From NCBI RefSeq assembly GCF_900114315.1, contig NZ_FOSQ01000022.1, positions 1-44,541 on the forward strand: a DNA stretch of 44,541 nt, read 5' to 3'. This document shows positions 16,867 to 24,319 of the stretch, piece after piece (position 1 is the stretch's first letter; every line of letters begins with the position of its first letter). This DNA is from Falsiroseomonas stagni DSM 19981. GTDB taxonomy: Bacteria > Pseudomonadota > Alphaproteobacteria > Acetobacterales > Acetobacteraceae. Position numbers and translations under genes: made by a program. Below the pieces are notes generated by a model. The model ran no database searches and was not told the DNA's origin. It worked only from the letters and a program-made list of their open reading frames with translations.

Positions 16867-18215
16867 GCCGCCGCCCTCAGCGCGCTGGGCGCAATAGCGG
16901 TGAGGTCACGGACGAGGCCGCCGAGCCCATCCAGCCGCAGCCGAATGTCGGCACCGGCCGGGCCGACCACCACCCGCTCGACCAGCGACTGCACAATCCG
17001 CGCCTGCTCCGCGGGGAAGAGATGCTCCCACAGCGGATCGAGGCGGTGCAGCGCATCCTGCGTCTCGCCCTCGGTCAGGTCCGGCGCCTCCCTGCGCGCC
17101 GCCCGCCAGGTGCCGACCGCGATCTCCGGCTGCCGCAGCAACGCGCGCACCTGATCCACCACCGCCCCCTCGATCTCCGCCGCCGACACCCGGCGCACGA
17201 TGCTCGCGTCGCCGGCGGCGTCGCCCTTCAGCACGCGCTGCGCCACGTAGTATCGGTAGAGCCGGCCATTCTTCCGGGCGTGCGTCGGCGAAAGCGCCCG
17301 CCCGTCCACCCCAAAAATCAACCCCTTCAGCAGCGCCGGCGTCTGCGCCCGATTCTGGTTGGCTCGGACCCGTGGGCTGACCTGCAGCACGGCATGCGCC
17401 CGATCCCACAGCTCCCGCGGCACGATCCCCTGGTGCTCGCCGGGATAGACCTGCCCCTTGTGCGCGGCCTCGCCGACATAGGTCCGGTTGTTCAGCAGCT
17501 TGTAGACGTCGCCCTTGTCCAGCGGGCGGCCCGCTTTGCTGGTGGCGCCCTCCGCCCGAAGGCGGGCCACCGTCTCGATGCCCGATCCCGTCTCGGCGAA
17601 GATCTCGAACACGCGGCGCACCCGCGGCGCCTCATCCTCATTCACGATCAGCTTGCGCGCCACCACGTCGTAGCCGAGCGGCACCTTGCCCCCCATCCAC
17701 ATGCCGCGGGCGCGGGAGGCCGCAAATTTGTCGCGGATTCTCTCGCCAATGACCTCTCTTTCGAATTGGGCAAAGCTGAGCAGGATGTTCAGCGTCAGCC
17801 GGCCCATGCTGGTGGTCGTATTGAAGCTCTGCGTGACGGACACGAAAGTGACGCCGTGCGCATCCATCACCTCCACCAACTTAGCGAAATCCATCAGCGA
17901 GCGAGACAGGCGGTCGATCTTATAGACCACGATCACGTCGACCAGGTCGGCCTGAATGTCGCGCAGAAGGCGCTGTAGCGACGGCCGCTCCAGCGTGCCG
18001 CCGGAGAACCCGCCATCGTCGTAGCGGTCGCGGACCAGCACCCAGCCTTCGGCTCGCTGGCTGGCGATGTAGGCCTCACAAGCGTCGCGCTGCGCGTCGA
18101 GTGTGTTGAACTCCTTTTCCAACCCTTCGTCGGTAGACTTACGCGTATAGACGGCGCAGCGGAGCTTCTTGGTCGTCGCCGGCATGGCCGGCTCGATGCG
18201 GGCGCGACGGGTCAT
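16863..18215 (-). CDS. Large serine recombinase (integrase/resolvase family)
   Basis: 450-aa site-specific recombinase. The N-terminal resolvase domain carries the nucleophile Ser27 in AVYTRKSTDEG, then YDDGGFSGGTLERP, VYKIDRLSRSL and FAQFEREVIGERIRDK. A Recombinase domain (GKVPLGYDV to NNRTYVGEAAHKG) follows, but the zinc-ribbon cysteines seen in many serine integrases are not evident: only GRALSPTHARKNGRLYRYYV remains in that place. The enzyme would cut, exchange and rejoin attP and attB with a two-base core, so no long att repeat is expected. It is the probable integration enzyme of the prophage to its right. Translation is coupled on both sides by ATGA overlaps. Confidence 0.92.
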   Translation of the reverse strand: MTRRARIEPAMPATTKKLRCAVYTRKSTDEGLEKEFNTLDAQRDACEAYIASQRAEGWVLVRDRYDDGGFSGGTLERPSLQRLLRDIQADLVDVIVVYKIDRLSRSLMDFAKLVEVMDAHGVTFVSVTQSFNTTTSMGRLTLNILLSFAQFEREVIGERIRDKFAASRARGMWMGGKVPLGYDVVARKLIVNEDEAPRVRRVFEIFAETGSGIETVARLRAEGATSKAGRPLDKGDVYKLLNNRTYVGEAAHKGQVYPGEHQGIVPRELWDRAHAVLQVSPRVRANQNRAQTPALLKGLIFGVDGRALSPTHARKNGRLYRYYVAQRVLKGDAAGDASIVRRVSAAEIEGAVVDQVRALLRQPEIAVGTWRAARREAPDLTEGETQDALHRLDPLWEHLFPAEQARIVQSLVERVVVGPAGADIRLRLDGLGGLVRDLTAIAPSALRAAA

Positions 18216-18709
18216 GCATCACCCCGCGCGCGCAGCCCGAAGAACGTCCAGCCATTCCACCGCGTCCCGGTGATGTGCCGCGCGATGGCCGACAGCGACT
18301 GATACGGCCGCCCCTCGAATTCGAAGTCGTTGATACGCACGGTGACCATGTGCTGCACGCCCTGCCATTCCCGGATGAGGCGTGTGCCGGCCAGCGGGCG
18401 GCTGTCGGCGCGGATTCGGCGCAGGACGACGTTGCCGCCATCCAGTTGCTCGCCCAGCGCCACCAGCCGGTCGACGGTCTCGGGCTTCAGCCCGCCATAG
18501 GCCAATTCCTGGATGCGATAGGCCAGTCGGCTCTGGATGTAGGCGCGGTTCCAGGGCGGCGGCTCCTTGCCGAACAGCTCCCGCCATTGCTGCTTGAGCG
18601 TGGCGGTCGGCGCCGCCTGCAGCGCGGCGAGCCGGCTCAGCACCTGCGTCGGTGGGATCTTCGGGATGGTGGGCGCCGGCGCGGGCGCGGTGGTGGATCG
18701 TCTGGTCAT
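18212..18709 (-). CDS. DUF2924-domain protein
   Basis: 165-aa protein with the DUF2924 signature: LKQQWRELFGKEPPPWNRAY, YRIQELAYGGL, and the C-terminal GRPYQSLSAIARHITGTRWNGWTFFGL, which resembles small DNA-binding modules found near recombinases. The N-terminus is an Ala/Pro-rich tail. The start at 18709 has AAAGGGA upstream and overlaps the stop of the small upstream gene; the open frame extends further 5' without resemblance to the family. DUF2924 genes are commonly found next to serine recombinases in Alphaproteobacteria, probably as an accessory factor; the mechanism is unknown. Confidence 0.88.
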   Translation of the reverse strand: MTRRSTTAPAPAPTIPKIPPTQVLSRLAALQAAPTATLKQQWRELFGKEPPPWNRAYIQSRLAYRIQELAYGGLKPETVDRLVALGEQLDGGNVVLRRIRADSRPLAGTRLIREWQGVQHMVTVRINDFEFEGRPYQSLSAIARHITGTRWNGWTFFGLRARGDA

Positions 18710-18924
18710 GCGAGTCCCTTTCTGTTGGGGTTCGCATGCAGGCGCTGGTGGGCGGTGGAGTGTAGGCGAACCTCTCCCGCCCCCCGAGCTATCTCGGCAC
18801 TCCGCGCATCGTCCTCGGCATCGCGGCTGCGCAGCCGCACCAGACCGACGGCCAGGATCGAGCAGACCTCCCGAAGGTGCGGCGGAAGCTGCGGGTTCAT
18901 CGGGCCGGATGCGGGAAGGCTCAT
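18706..18924 (-). CDS. Small hypothetical protein opening the recombinase cassette
   Basis: 72 aa, or 64 aa from an internal ATG at 18900. The sequence HLREVCSILAVGLVRLRSRDAEDDARSAE predicts one amphipathic helix, followed by a basic tail (STAHQRLHANPNRKG). Similar short proteins precede DUF2924 genes in related cassettes, as far as I recall. It overlaps the DUF2924 start by four bases, and the DUF2924 ribosome-binding site lies inside its coding sequence, so translational coupling is likely. It could be a co-factor or a leader-type gene. Confidence 0.65.
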   Translation of the reverse strand: MSLPASGPMNPQLPPHLREVCSILAVGLVRLRSRDAEDDARSAEIARGAGEVRLHSTAHQRLHANPNRKGLA

Positions 18925-19027
18925 CCCAGGCCATTACTCGGCAAGGCCAGAATCCGTATCACGTGACCGTTGCGCCGCGCTCACAACCTCCGATAGAAAG
19001 ATTACGAATCATCAATCGGAGCCTCGC

Positions 19028-20260
19028 TTGGCCAAAAACGTCCGAAACTTCGTGAACCGCCTGTTCATGCAGACGGTCGACCTTGGCCTCCTTCAAGAAC
19101 TCCTGGCGCCACATGAGCCAGACATGGCCTTTAAATGGCTTGAGCTTCCTGAAGACGAATCTGCCCAGCGGGATGCCCTCTTTCACCTATTCCGGGAGCG
19201 CGGTGACGAGTTCCCCGATGTATTGTTGGATGCGCTTCACTCAATACTGACTCTTTCGACACCGAATGGAGCGCGGGCGCTTCAGGAGATCGCCGACGAA
19301 CGCGGCGTGCGGCTGGCCGAGGAGGCCGAACCGGCACCCGCCGACGATCGGAAACGCCTGACCGCGCGCCATCTCGCGCTGATCGCCTACCTGCACCACC
19401 GCGACATCTTTCAGCGAGCGGTCCATCGGCACGCGTTTTTCGCATCATCCCCCCTCAGGCTGATCGGAGCCAGGAAAGGAGTGGTGCCGCGGCACGAGGA
19501 CGAGTCGGCACGGGAAGCCTTCAAAGCCGCCTGCCGGGAATACTTCGCGCGGCGCTACCAGGGGCGAATCTGCGACGTCTACTGGTACCCAGAGTCCACG
19601 CACATCAATCTGCTGGTTGAGCACGGCATGAACGCCGTGATCCTTCCCGTGGAGGAGGGCGGCCGGCAGACGACGCGTCCTGTGCGCGAGATCACAGCAG
19701 ACGCCATTTGCTTCGAGCCAGAGACAGGGCTGATTAAGGTGGCGGCGCGCGCCAAGGTCGAGCGCCTGAAGCTGGTGCACCTATTCGCCGAACATCTCCT
19801 CGACGATCCCGACTTTTTCTCTGGCCCGAAGAGCGATCAACTTTACCATCTGGCGCCCATCGAAAAGAAGGGCACCACCTGGAAGTTCGAGAACGACTGG
19901 GACGACGATCTGAAAAGCGTCAAGGTCGTCGAGATCGAGATCGATGAGGGGCAAGCAGGCAAAGGCGGCCGCGGAGGTTCCCCGTGGAGCCTCCGCATGA
20001 CCGACACCCTGAATTCCGTGTCCCGGGTTGAGCGCGTGTGTCCAGACATCGATCTCTCGACCTTGAGGGTATCGGGGCTGAAGATGCGGCTGCGCTTCGA
20101 AATCGACGGGGAGCGACGCGACGTCACGGTCGCGATCAAGGTGCCCAACACAGTCTCCTTTCGCGACCATCTGCTCGAGGCCCGGATTTTCGAGCACCTT
20201 CGGCTCAACGGATTTCTGATGGATGACGACCCTGCTCGCCTCGCTGCTGCAGCAGATTGA
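19028..20260 (+). CDS. Unrecognised 410-aa protein coupled to a winged-helix gene
   Basis: I do not recognise this protein. The proposed start is a TTG at 19028 with GGAG six bases upstream; there is no earlier ATG with a plausible signal. The N-terminal third is helical (LAKNVRNFVNRLFMQTVDLG, then DALFHLFRERGDEFPDVLLDALH). A middle alpha/beta part has REYFARRYQGRICDVYWYPE and STHINLLVEHGMNAVILPVE. The C-terminal part is strand-rich (VKVVEIEIDEG, then LKMRLRFEIDGERRDVTVAI). No signal peptide or membrane span is seen. A weak promoter (TTGCGC 18970, GATAGA 18992) lies in the divergent spacer. It overlaps the next gene by 38 bases, so the two products probably act together. Confidence 0.75.
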   Translation: MAKNVRNFVNRLFMQTVDLGLLQELLAPHEPDMAFKWLELPEDESAQRDALFHLFRERGDEFPDVLLDALHSILTLSTPNGARALQEIADERGVRLAEEAEPAPADDRKRLTARHLALIAYLHHRDIFQRAVHRHAFFASSPLRLIGARKGVVPRHEDESAREAFKAACREYFARRYQGRICDVYWYPESTHINLLVEHGMNAVILPVEEGGRQTTRPVREITADAICFEPETGLIKVAARAKVERLKLVHLFAEHLLDDPDFFSGPKSDQLYHLAPIEKKGTTWKFENDWDDDLKSVKVVEIEIDEGQAGKGGRGGSPWSLRMTDTLNSVSRVERVCPDIDLSTLRVSGLKMRLRFEIDGERRDVTVAIKVPNTVSFRDHLLEARIFEHLRLNGFLMDDDPARLAAAAD

Positions 20261-21197
20261 TCTGCATCCCATCCGCGCGCTGCCCGCCGCAGCCTGCGTA
20301 GGGTGGGAGCCGCTTCGAGATCACCTCCGCCAAGTGGGCATCCTGGCCTGGCGTCCACCGCTGGACGAGGCGGACGCAGCGGATGTCGAGTTTGTCGATG
20401 GCGAGCCCTACCTCACCGTCGTCCAAGATGATCTGCATGCGCGTTCGCTCGACATCGACTTTCGCGCGACGGCGGTCGCAATCCGCCGGGACAGCGGGAT
20501 CACGGGTCCGCCTTTGGAACTGCTGGACGCACGGGTTGTGCGCATCGGTGCCGTCCCGGCCAAACCGTACCCGTGCGGCGTCTACCTGGTACGACTCCTG
20601 TCCGACCGGAATGCGCTGGACACCTTGTCGGCCATCAAGGCACGCCATGGTGCGGGTCGCGTGATCATCATGACACCGACATTGCGCTTCCTCAGTCCCG
20701 AGACGCTTCGTTTGATTCAGCCACTCGGCGTCACCATCAGCCCCGTCGCCGAGCGCATAGCTGGCGCCCTGCCCGCACCTTTCCGAATGCTGCTCGACGA
20801 TCTTGTCAGCGGACAGGATGCGGCTCCGCGCGAGGATGCTCTGCAGATCGACGAGATTCGCTCGGTTGCGGCCTTTCGGGGCAGCGAGCTTTCGCTGACC
20901 CCCCGTGAATTCCACGCCCTGCGAGAACTCGCCGGTGCGGCTGCCGACCGCGATCCCATCGTTTCGAGGGGTGCGATCCTGGATGTTCTCGCCAGATACT
21001 CGACCCATGGCGAGGAGCCGAGAGACGAGCAGGTGACACTGGTCATCTCGGCCATCAAGAAGGTCATTGCGGCAGCAGCGTCACCGGAAGAGAAAGCCTC
21101 GGACGCGCTCATCCGGACCGTTCGCGGTGTAGGGTACGAGCTTCGGCTGCCAGCTGACCGCATCTGGTTTCGACGCTCGGACGCACGAGCAGAGTAG
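20223..21197 (+). CDS. OmpR/PhoB-type winged-helix protein without recognisable receiver domain
   Basis: 324 aa. The C-terminal domain (about 219-315) is a Trans_reg_C winged helix: LSLTPREFHALRELAG, PIVSRGAILDVLARY, DEQVTLVISAIKKVI and the diagnostic IRTVRGVGYEL. The first 210 residues do not show the Asp/Lys layout of a response-regulator receiver; they contain RVVRIGAVPAKPYPCGVYLV and RHGAGRVIIMTPTLRFLSPE. The protein thus looks like a DNA-binding regulator with an unknown sensing domain. Its start lies inside the preceding gene. Two direct repeats begin at its own stop codon, a natural candidate target. The pair sits between integration cassette and early operon, where a lysogeny switch would be expected. 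Confidence 0.78.
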   Translation: MTTLLASLLQQIDLHPIRALPAAACVGWEPLRDHLRQVGILAWRPPLDEADAADVEFVDGEPYLTVVQDDLHARSLDIDFRATAVAIRRDSGITGPPLELLDARVVRIGAVPAKPYPCGVYLVRLLSDRNALDTLSAIKARHGAGRVIIMTPTLRFLSPETLRLIQPLGVTISPVAERIAGALPAPFRMLLDDLVSGQDAAPREDALQIDEIRSVAAFRGSELSLTPREFHALRELAGAAADRDPIVSRGAILDVLARYSTHGEEPRDEQVTLVISAIKKVIAAAASPEEKASDALIRTVRGVGYELRLPADRIWFRRSDARAE

Positions 21198-21232
21198 CTT
21201 CCACATAGGTTCGGATAGCTTCCACACAGGTT
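21195..21232. repeat. Two 17-bp direct repeats with 21-bp period
   Basis: TAGCTTCCACATAGGTT (21195-21211) and TAGCTTCCACACAGGTT (21216-21232) differ at one base and are spaced by two helical turns. OmpR-family proteins typically bind such same-face direct repeats. They lie after the winged-helix gene and 57 bases before the sigma-like gene, so they could be an operator for the early operon; iterons are an alternative. Confidence 0.7.
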
Positions 21233-21288
21233 GAATCCCCCCCGCGAACGGCACGGTCCGCCCATCAACTCGATGGAAAGGACCACCG

Positions 21289-21861
21289 ATGGCTTCCCGC
21301 CCCAATCTCCCCGACCTCGCTCCGGCCCACCATCTCGCCGGCGTTGCAGCCTCGGCCCTGTGCCGCAGCCTCGGCCTGCCGCCTGAGGATCGCGAAGACT
21401 TCCGCCAGGATCTTCTTGTCGATCTTCTGACCCGTCTTCCTGCCTACGACCCCGCGAAGGGCGAGTTCGGCGCCTTCGCTCGGGTCTGCATCCGGAATGC
21501 TGCCGCACTGATCGCCGGCAAAGCCCGTCGCCAGCGCGCTGCCCGCCATCCGCGCTCCCTCGACGATGCCGTTCCCAACACCGAAGGCCTGACGCTGGGC
21601 GACACCATCGCGGAGGCGGATGGATACGGCGCGTGGTGCGGCCAGTCCACCGACGCCATCGGCGCGCTGGAACGCCGCCTCGACCTGGAGCGCGCGGCCG
21701 GCGCAATCGCCCCCGAGGACTACCCGCTCTGCGCAGCGCTCAGCGAGCACACGCCGCACGAGTTCGGCGAGCAGAAGACGATGCCGCGCATGCGCATCTA
21801 TCGCCGCATCCGGGAAATCCGCCTGCGGCTGCTCGCCGCCGGCATCCCCTCCGCCGCCTGA
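21289..21861 (+). CDS. Sigma-70 region-2-like protein
   Basis: 190 aa. The segment LPPEDREDFRQDLLVDLLTRLPAYDP with GEFGAFARVCIRNAAALIA matches sigma-factor region 2 (helices that bind core polymerase and the -10 element). A clear region 4 HTH is not obvious; the C-terminal QKTMPRMRIYRRIREIRLRLLAAGI may be a short substitute. Proteins of this kind head early operons in several alphaproteobacterial prophages. It may steer host polymerase to phage promoters or be a DNA-binding protein of another kind. GAAAGGA precedes the ATG. It is the first gene of a tightly packed plus-strand operon. Confidence 0.7.
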   Translation: MASRPNLPDLAPAHHLAGVAASALCRSLGLPPEDREDFRQDLLVDLLTRLPAYDPAKGEFGAFARVCIRNAAALIAGKARRQRAARHPRSLDDAVPNTEGLTLGDTIAEADGYGAWCGQSTDAIGALERRLDLERAAGAIAPEDYPLCAALSEHTPHEFGEQKTMPRMRIYRRIREIRLRLLAAGIPSAA

Positions 21862-21885
21862 TACGGATTTGGAGGTGGATGAGTA

Positions 21886-22236
21886 ATGGCTATCATGGAC
21901 ACCAGCATCACCGACATCCGCGCAGTGGTGGCGCCTCTCACCGAGGCTTCCCTCTGCACCTGGCTCGGCGCCGCGGCTCCCGGCGACAGCATCACCTACC
22001 ACCGCGGCGCGCTCGCCCGGCAGGTCTGCCCGCAGTTGCAGTGCCTGCCCGAGCCGGAGCGCACCGCGCTGCAGCGCCTGGCGGCCCGCGCCTGGAAGCT
22101 GGCCGAGCTCGGCCTTGCCGACATCGTGCAGCGCCGCCACGGCTACGAGGACTACGACTACATCCTCGTCGCCCGCCGTCGCCCGCGCCGCGCCTCCTCC
22201 GCCATCCTGCCGATGCAGCTCGCGGAGGCCGCGTGA
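21886..22236 (+). CDS. Conserved phage hypothetical protein
   Basis: 116 aa, function unknown. Ribosome-binding GGAGGTGG stands nine bases before the ATG. The text is helical with a repeated Leu/Ala pattern (LPEPERTALQRLAARAWKLAELGLADIVQRR), followed by YEDYDYILVARRRP, suggesting a small winged-helix-like fold, possibly DNA-binding. Its TGA overlaps the ATG of the next gene (TGATG), so translation is coupled. Position in the recombination module suggests a minor replication or recombination accessory. Confidence 0.65.
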   Translation: MAIMDTSITDIRAVVAPLTEASLCTWLGAAAPGDSITYHRGALARQVCPQLQCLPEPERTALQRLAARAWKLAELGLADIVQRRHGYEDYDYILVARRRPRRASSAILPMQLAEAA

Positions 22237-22778
22237 TGGACGCGCTCCGCACCAACCGCCCGACCCTCGAAGCGCTGCGCCACATGCCGGTGAGCGACGT
22301 CATCGCGCTCCCCGCCGAGCATCTGGCGCTGCTGCAGACCGATGCGCGCGAGGCGCTGGAAGCCGCCAAGCGCATGCAGGACTGGATCGAGGCGGCGATC
22401 GCGCTCCGCTACGAGCAGCGCGCCATCGGCGCCCGTGCCGCTGCCGGCAAGGACACCGGCACGGTCCGCTTCCAGGACGGCGCCGTGGAGATCGCGGTCG
22501 ATCTGCCGAAGAAGGTGGAATGGGATCAGACGCGGCTCGCCGCGCTGTCCGAGCAGATCCGCGCTGGCGGCGAGGATCCCGGCCAGTACGTCGAGGTCAG
22601 CTTCAAGGTATCCGAGCGGGCCTACACCGCCTGGCCCGATCGCATCCGCCAGGCATTCGAGCCGGCCCGCACAGTCCGCACCGGCCGCGCCACCTACCGC
22701 CTCGCCATCATGTCCGAGACGGCGCTGCGCGACAGCCCGCATGGCGCCGGCGTCATTCCGCTGCGGGGAGGCCGCTGA
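22236..22778 (+). CDS. Phage hypothetical protein of the recombination module
   Basis: 180 aa, not recognised by family name. The N-terminal half is a long helix (LALLQTDAREALEAAKRMQDWIEAAIALRYEQ), probably coiled coil; the C-terminal half is mixed (TVRFQDGAVEIAVDLPKKVEW, then VSFKVSERAYTAWPDRI). The ATG overlaps the preceding stop and its TGA overlaps the start of the Sak4-like gene. Genes of this shape commonly precede Sak4-type ATPases in phages, which suggests a partner in single-strand annealing; that is inference. Confidence 0.7.
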   Translation: MDALRTNRPTLEALRHMPVSDVIALPAEHLALLQTDAREALEAAKRMQDWIEAAIALRYEQRAIGARAAAGKDTGTVRFQDGAVEIAVDLPKKVEWDQTRLAALSEQIRAGGEDPGQYVEVSFKVSERAYTAWPDRIRQAFEPARTVRTGRATYRLAIMSETALRDSPHGAGVIPLRGGR

Positions 22779-23653
22779 TGGCACTGCGCATCATCACCGC
22801 CGACGAGCGGCAGGCTGAGGCGCGCGGCATCAAGGCCGTGATCTTCGGCAAGAGCGGCATCGGCAAAACCTACCTCCTCCTGACGCTCGATGAGGGCAGC
22901 ACGCTCTTCATCGATCTGGAGGCGGGCGATCTCGCCGTGCAGCACTGGCGTGGCGCATCCATCCGTCCGCGCACCTGGGAGGAATGCCGCGACCTCGCGC
23001 TGTTCCTGGCCGGCCCCAACCCCGCGCTGCGCGACGACCAGCCCTATTCCGCCGCGCAGTATGCGCGCGTCCTGCAGGTCTATGGCGATCCGGCGCGCAT
23101 GGACGGATTCGCCACGATCTTCGTGGACAGCATCACAGTCGCCGGTCGGCTCTGCTTCCAGTGGTGCCGCGGCCAGCCGGAGGCGCATTCGGAGAAGACC
23201 GGCAAGCCCGACATCCGCGGCGCCTATGGGCTGCATGGCCGCGAGATGATCGCCTGGCTCACGCACCTGCAGCATGCGCGCGGCCGCAACGTGATCTTCG
23301 TCGGAATCCTCGACGAGAAGCTGGACGACTTCAATCGCCGCGTCTTCGTGCCACAGATCGACGGCAGCAAGACCGGCCTCGAGCTGCCCGGCATCGTCGA
23401 TCAGGTCATGACGCTGGCCGAGATCAAGCCGGACGTCGCACCCGGCCAGCCTGCGGTCGCATCCTTCCGCGGCCTGGTCTGCCAGACGCTGAACCCCTGG
23501 GGCTATCCCGCGAAGGATCGCAGCGGCCGGCTCGACATGCTGGAGCCGCCGCATCTCGGGCAGCTCTTCCAGAAAATCCGCAGCCCATCGCCGCCGATCG
23601 ACGCGCACGGCGCGCCGTCGATCGCGCTGCCCGCCCCCACCCCCAACACCTGA
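22778..23653 (+). CDS. Sak4-like phage ATPase (AAA_24, RecA-type core)
   Basis: 291-aa ATP-binding protein. Walker A is GKSGIGKT (24-31); Walker B is in FATIFVDSITVAGRL. LFIDLEAGDLAV and HARGRNVIFVGILDEK also match the RecA-core Sak4 family. Sak4 proteins promote single-strand annealing with a phage SSB, and an SSB-like gene follows 16 bases downstream. The enzyme probably works in phage recombination or recombination-dependent replication. The start codon overlaps the previous stop. The C-terminus ends in a Pro/Ala tail typical of flexible partner-binding segments. Confidence 0.82.
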   Translation: MALRIITADERQAEARGIKAVIFGKSGIGKTYLLLTLDEGSTLFIDLEAGDLAVQHWRGASIRPRTWEECRDLALFLAGPNPALRDDQPYSAAQYARVLQVYGDPARMDGFATIFVDSITVAGRLCFQWCRGQPEAHSEKTGKPDIRGAYGLHGREMIAWLTHLQHARGRNVIFVGILDEKLDDFNRRVFVPQIDGSKTGLELPGIVDQVMTLAEIKPDVAPGQPAVASFRGLVCQTLNPWGYPAKDRSGRLDMLEPPHLGQLFQKIRSPSPPIDAHGAPSIALPAPTPNT

Positions 23654-23669
23654 TCGGAGCAGAATCACC

Positions 23670-24302
23670 ATGGCTGCCTGGAACGACTACAACGACGCCC
23701 AGTCCAACCCGAACCTGATCCCCAAGGGGACGCTCGCGAAGGTCCGCCTCACCATCCGCCCCGGCGGCTTCGACGATCCGAGCCAGGGCTGGACCGGTGG
23801 CTACGCCACGCGCGGCAGCACCGGCGCCGTCTATCTCAATGGCGAGTTCACCGTGCTGGAGGGGCCGTACGCGAAACGGAAGATCTTCACGCTGATCGGC
23901 CTCCACAGTCCGAAGGGGCCGGAATGGGCGGGGATGGGCCGCAGTTTCCTGCGTGGAATGCTGAACTCCGCGCGCGGCATCTCCGACAAAGATGTCTCGC
24001 CCCAAGCGCAGGCAGCGCGCCGCATTGGCGGTTTCGCGGATCTCGATGGCCTTGAGTTCGTGGCGAAGATCGAGCACGGCACCGATGCCGGCGGCGAGAC
24101 GAAGAACGAAATCCGCATGGCGGTGACGCCGGACCATCGGGACTACGCCCAGGTGATGGGGCGGCAGGTGGCGCCGGCGGCTTATGCGCCACCGGCCCAG
24201 GCCTATGCGCCGCCCGCCGCACCGGCCATTTACCAGGGCGCCTTCCCCGCCGCCCAACCCGCCGCTGCCGGCGCCGACCCGCGTCCCGCCTGGGCACGCT
24301 GA
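23670..24302 (+). CDS. Probable phage single-stranded-DNA-binding protein (DUF669-like)
   Basis: 210 aa. The N-terminal two thirds form a strand-rich domain (TLAKVRLTIRPGGFDDP, GAVYLNGEFTVLEGPYAKRK, LEFVAKIEHG), reminiscent of OB-fold phage proteins annotated DUF669. The C-terminal 50 residues are a disordered Ala/Pro/Tyr-rich tail (QAYAPPAAPAIYQG), comparable to SSB tails, although the acidic tip of bacterial SSB is missing. Location directly after the Sak4-like gene supports a single-strand-binding partner. GGAG precedes the ATG. The family match is by pattern only. Confidence 0.65.
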   Translation: MAAWNDYNDAQSNPNLIPKGTLAKVRLTIRPGGFDDPSQGWTGGYATRGSTGAVYLNGEFTVLEGPYAKRKIFTLIGLHSPKGPEWAGMGRSFLRGMLNSARGISDKDVSPQAQAARRIGGFADLDGLEFVAKIEHGTDAGGETKNEIRMAVTPDHRDYAQVMGRQVAPAAYAPPAQAYAPPAAPAIYQGAFPAAQPAAAGADPRPAWAR

Positions 24303-24319
24303 GGGAGGGCCGCACCAGC

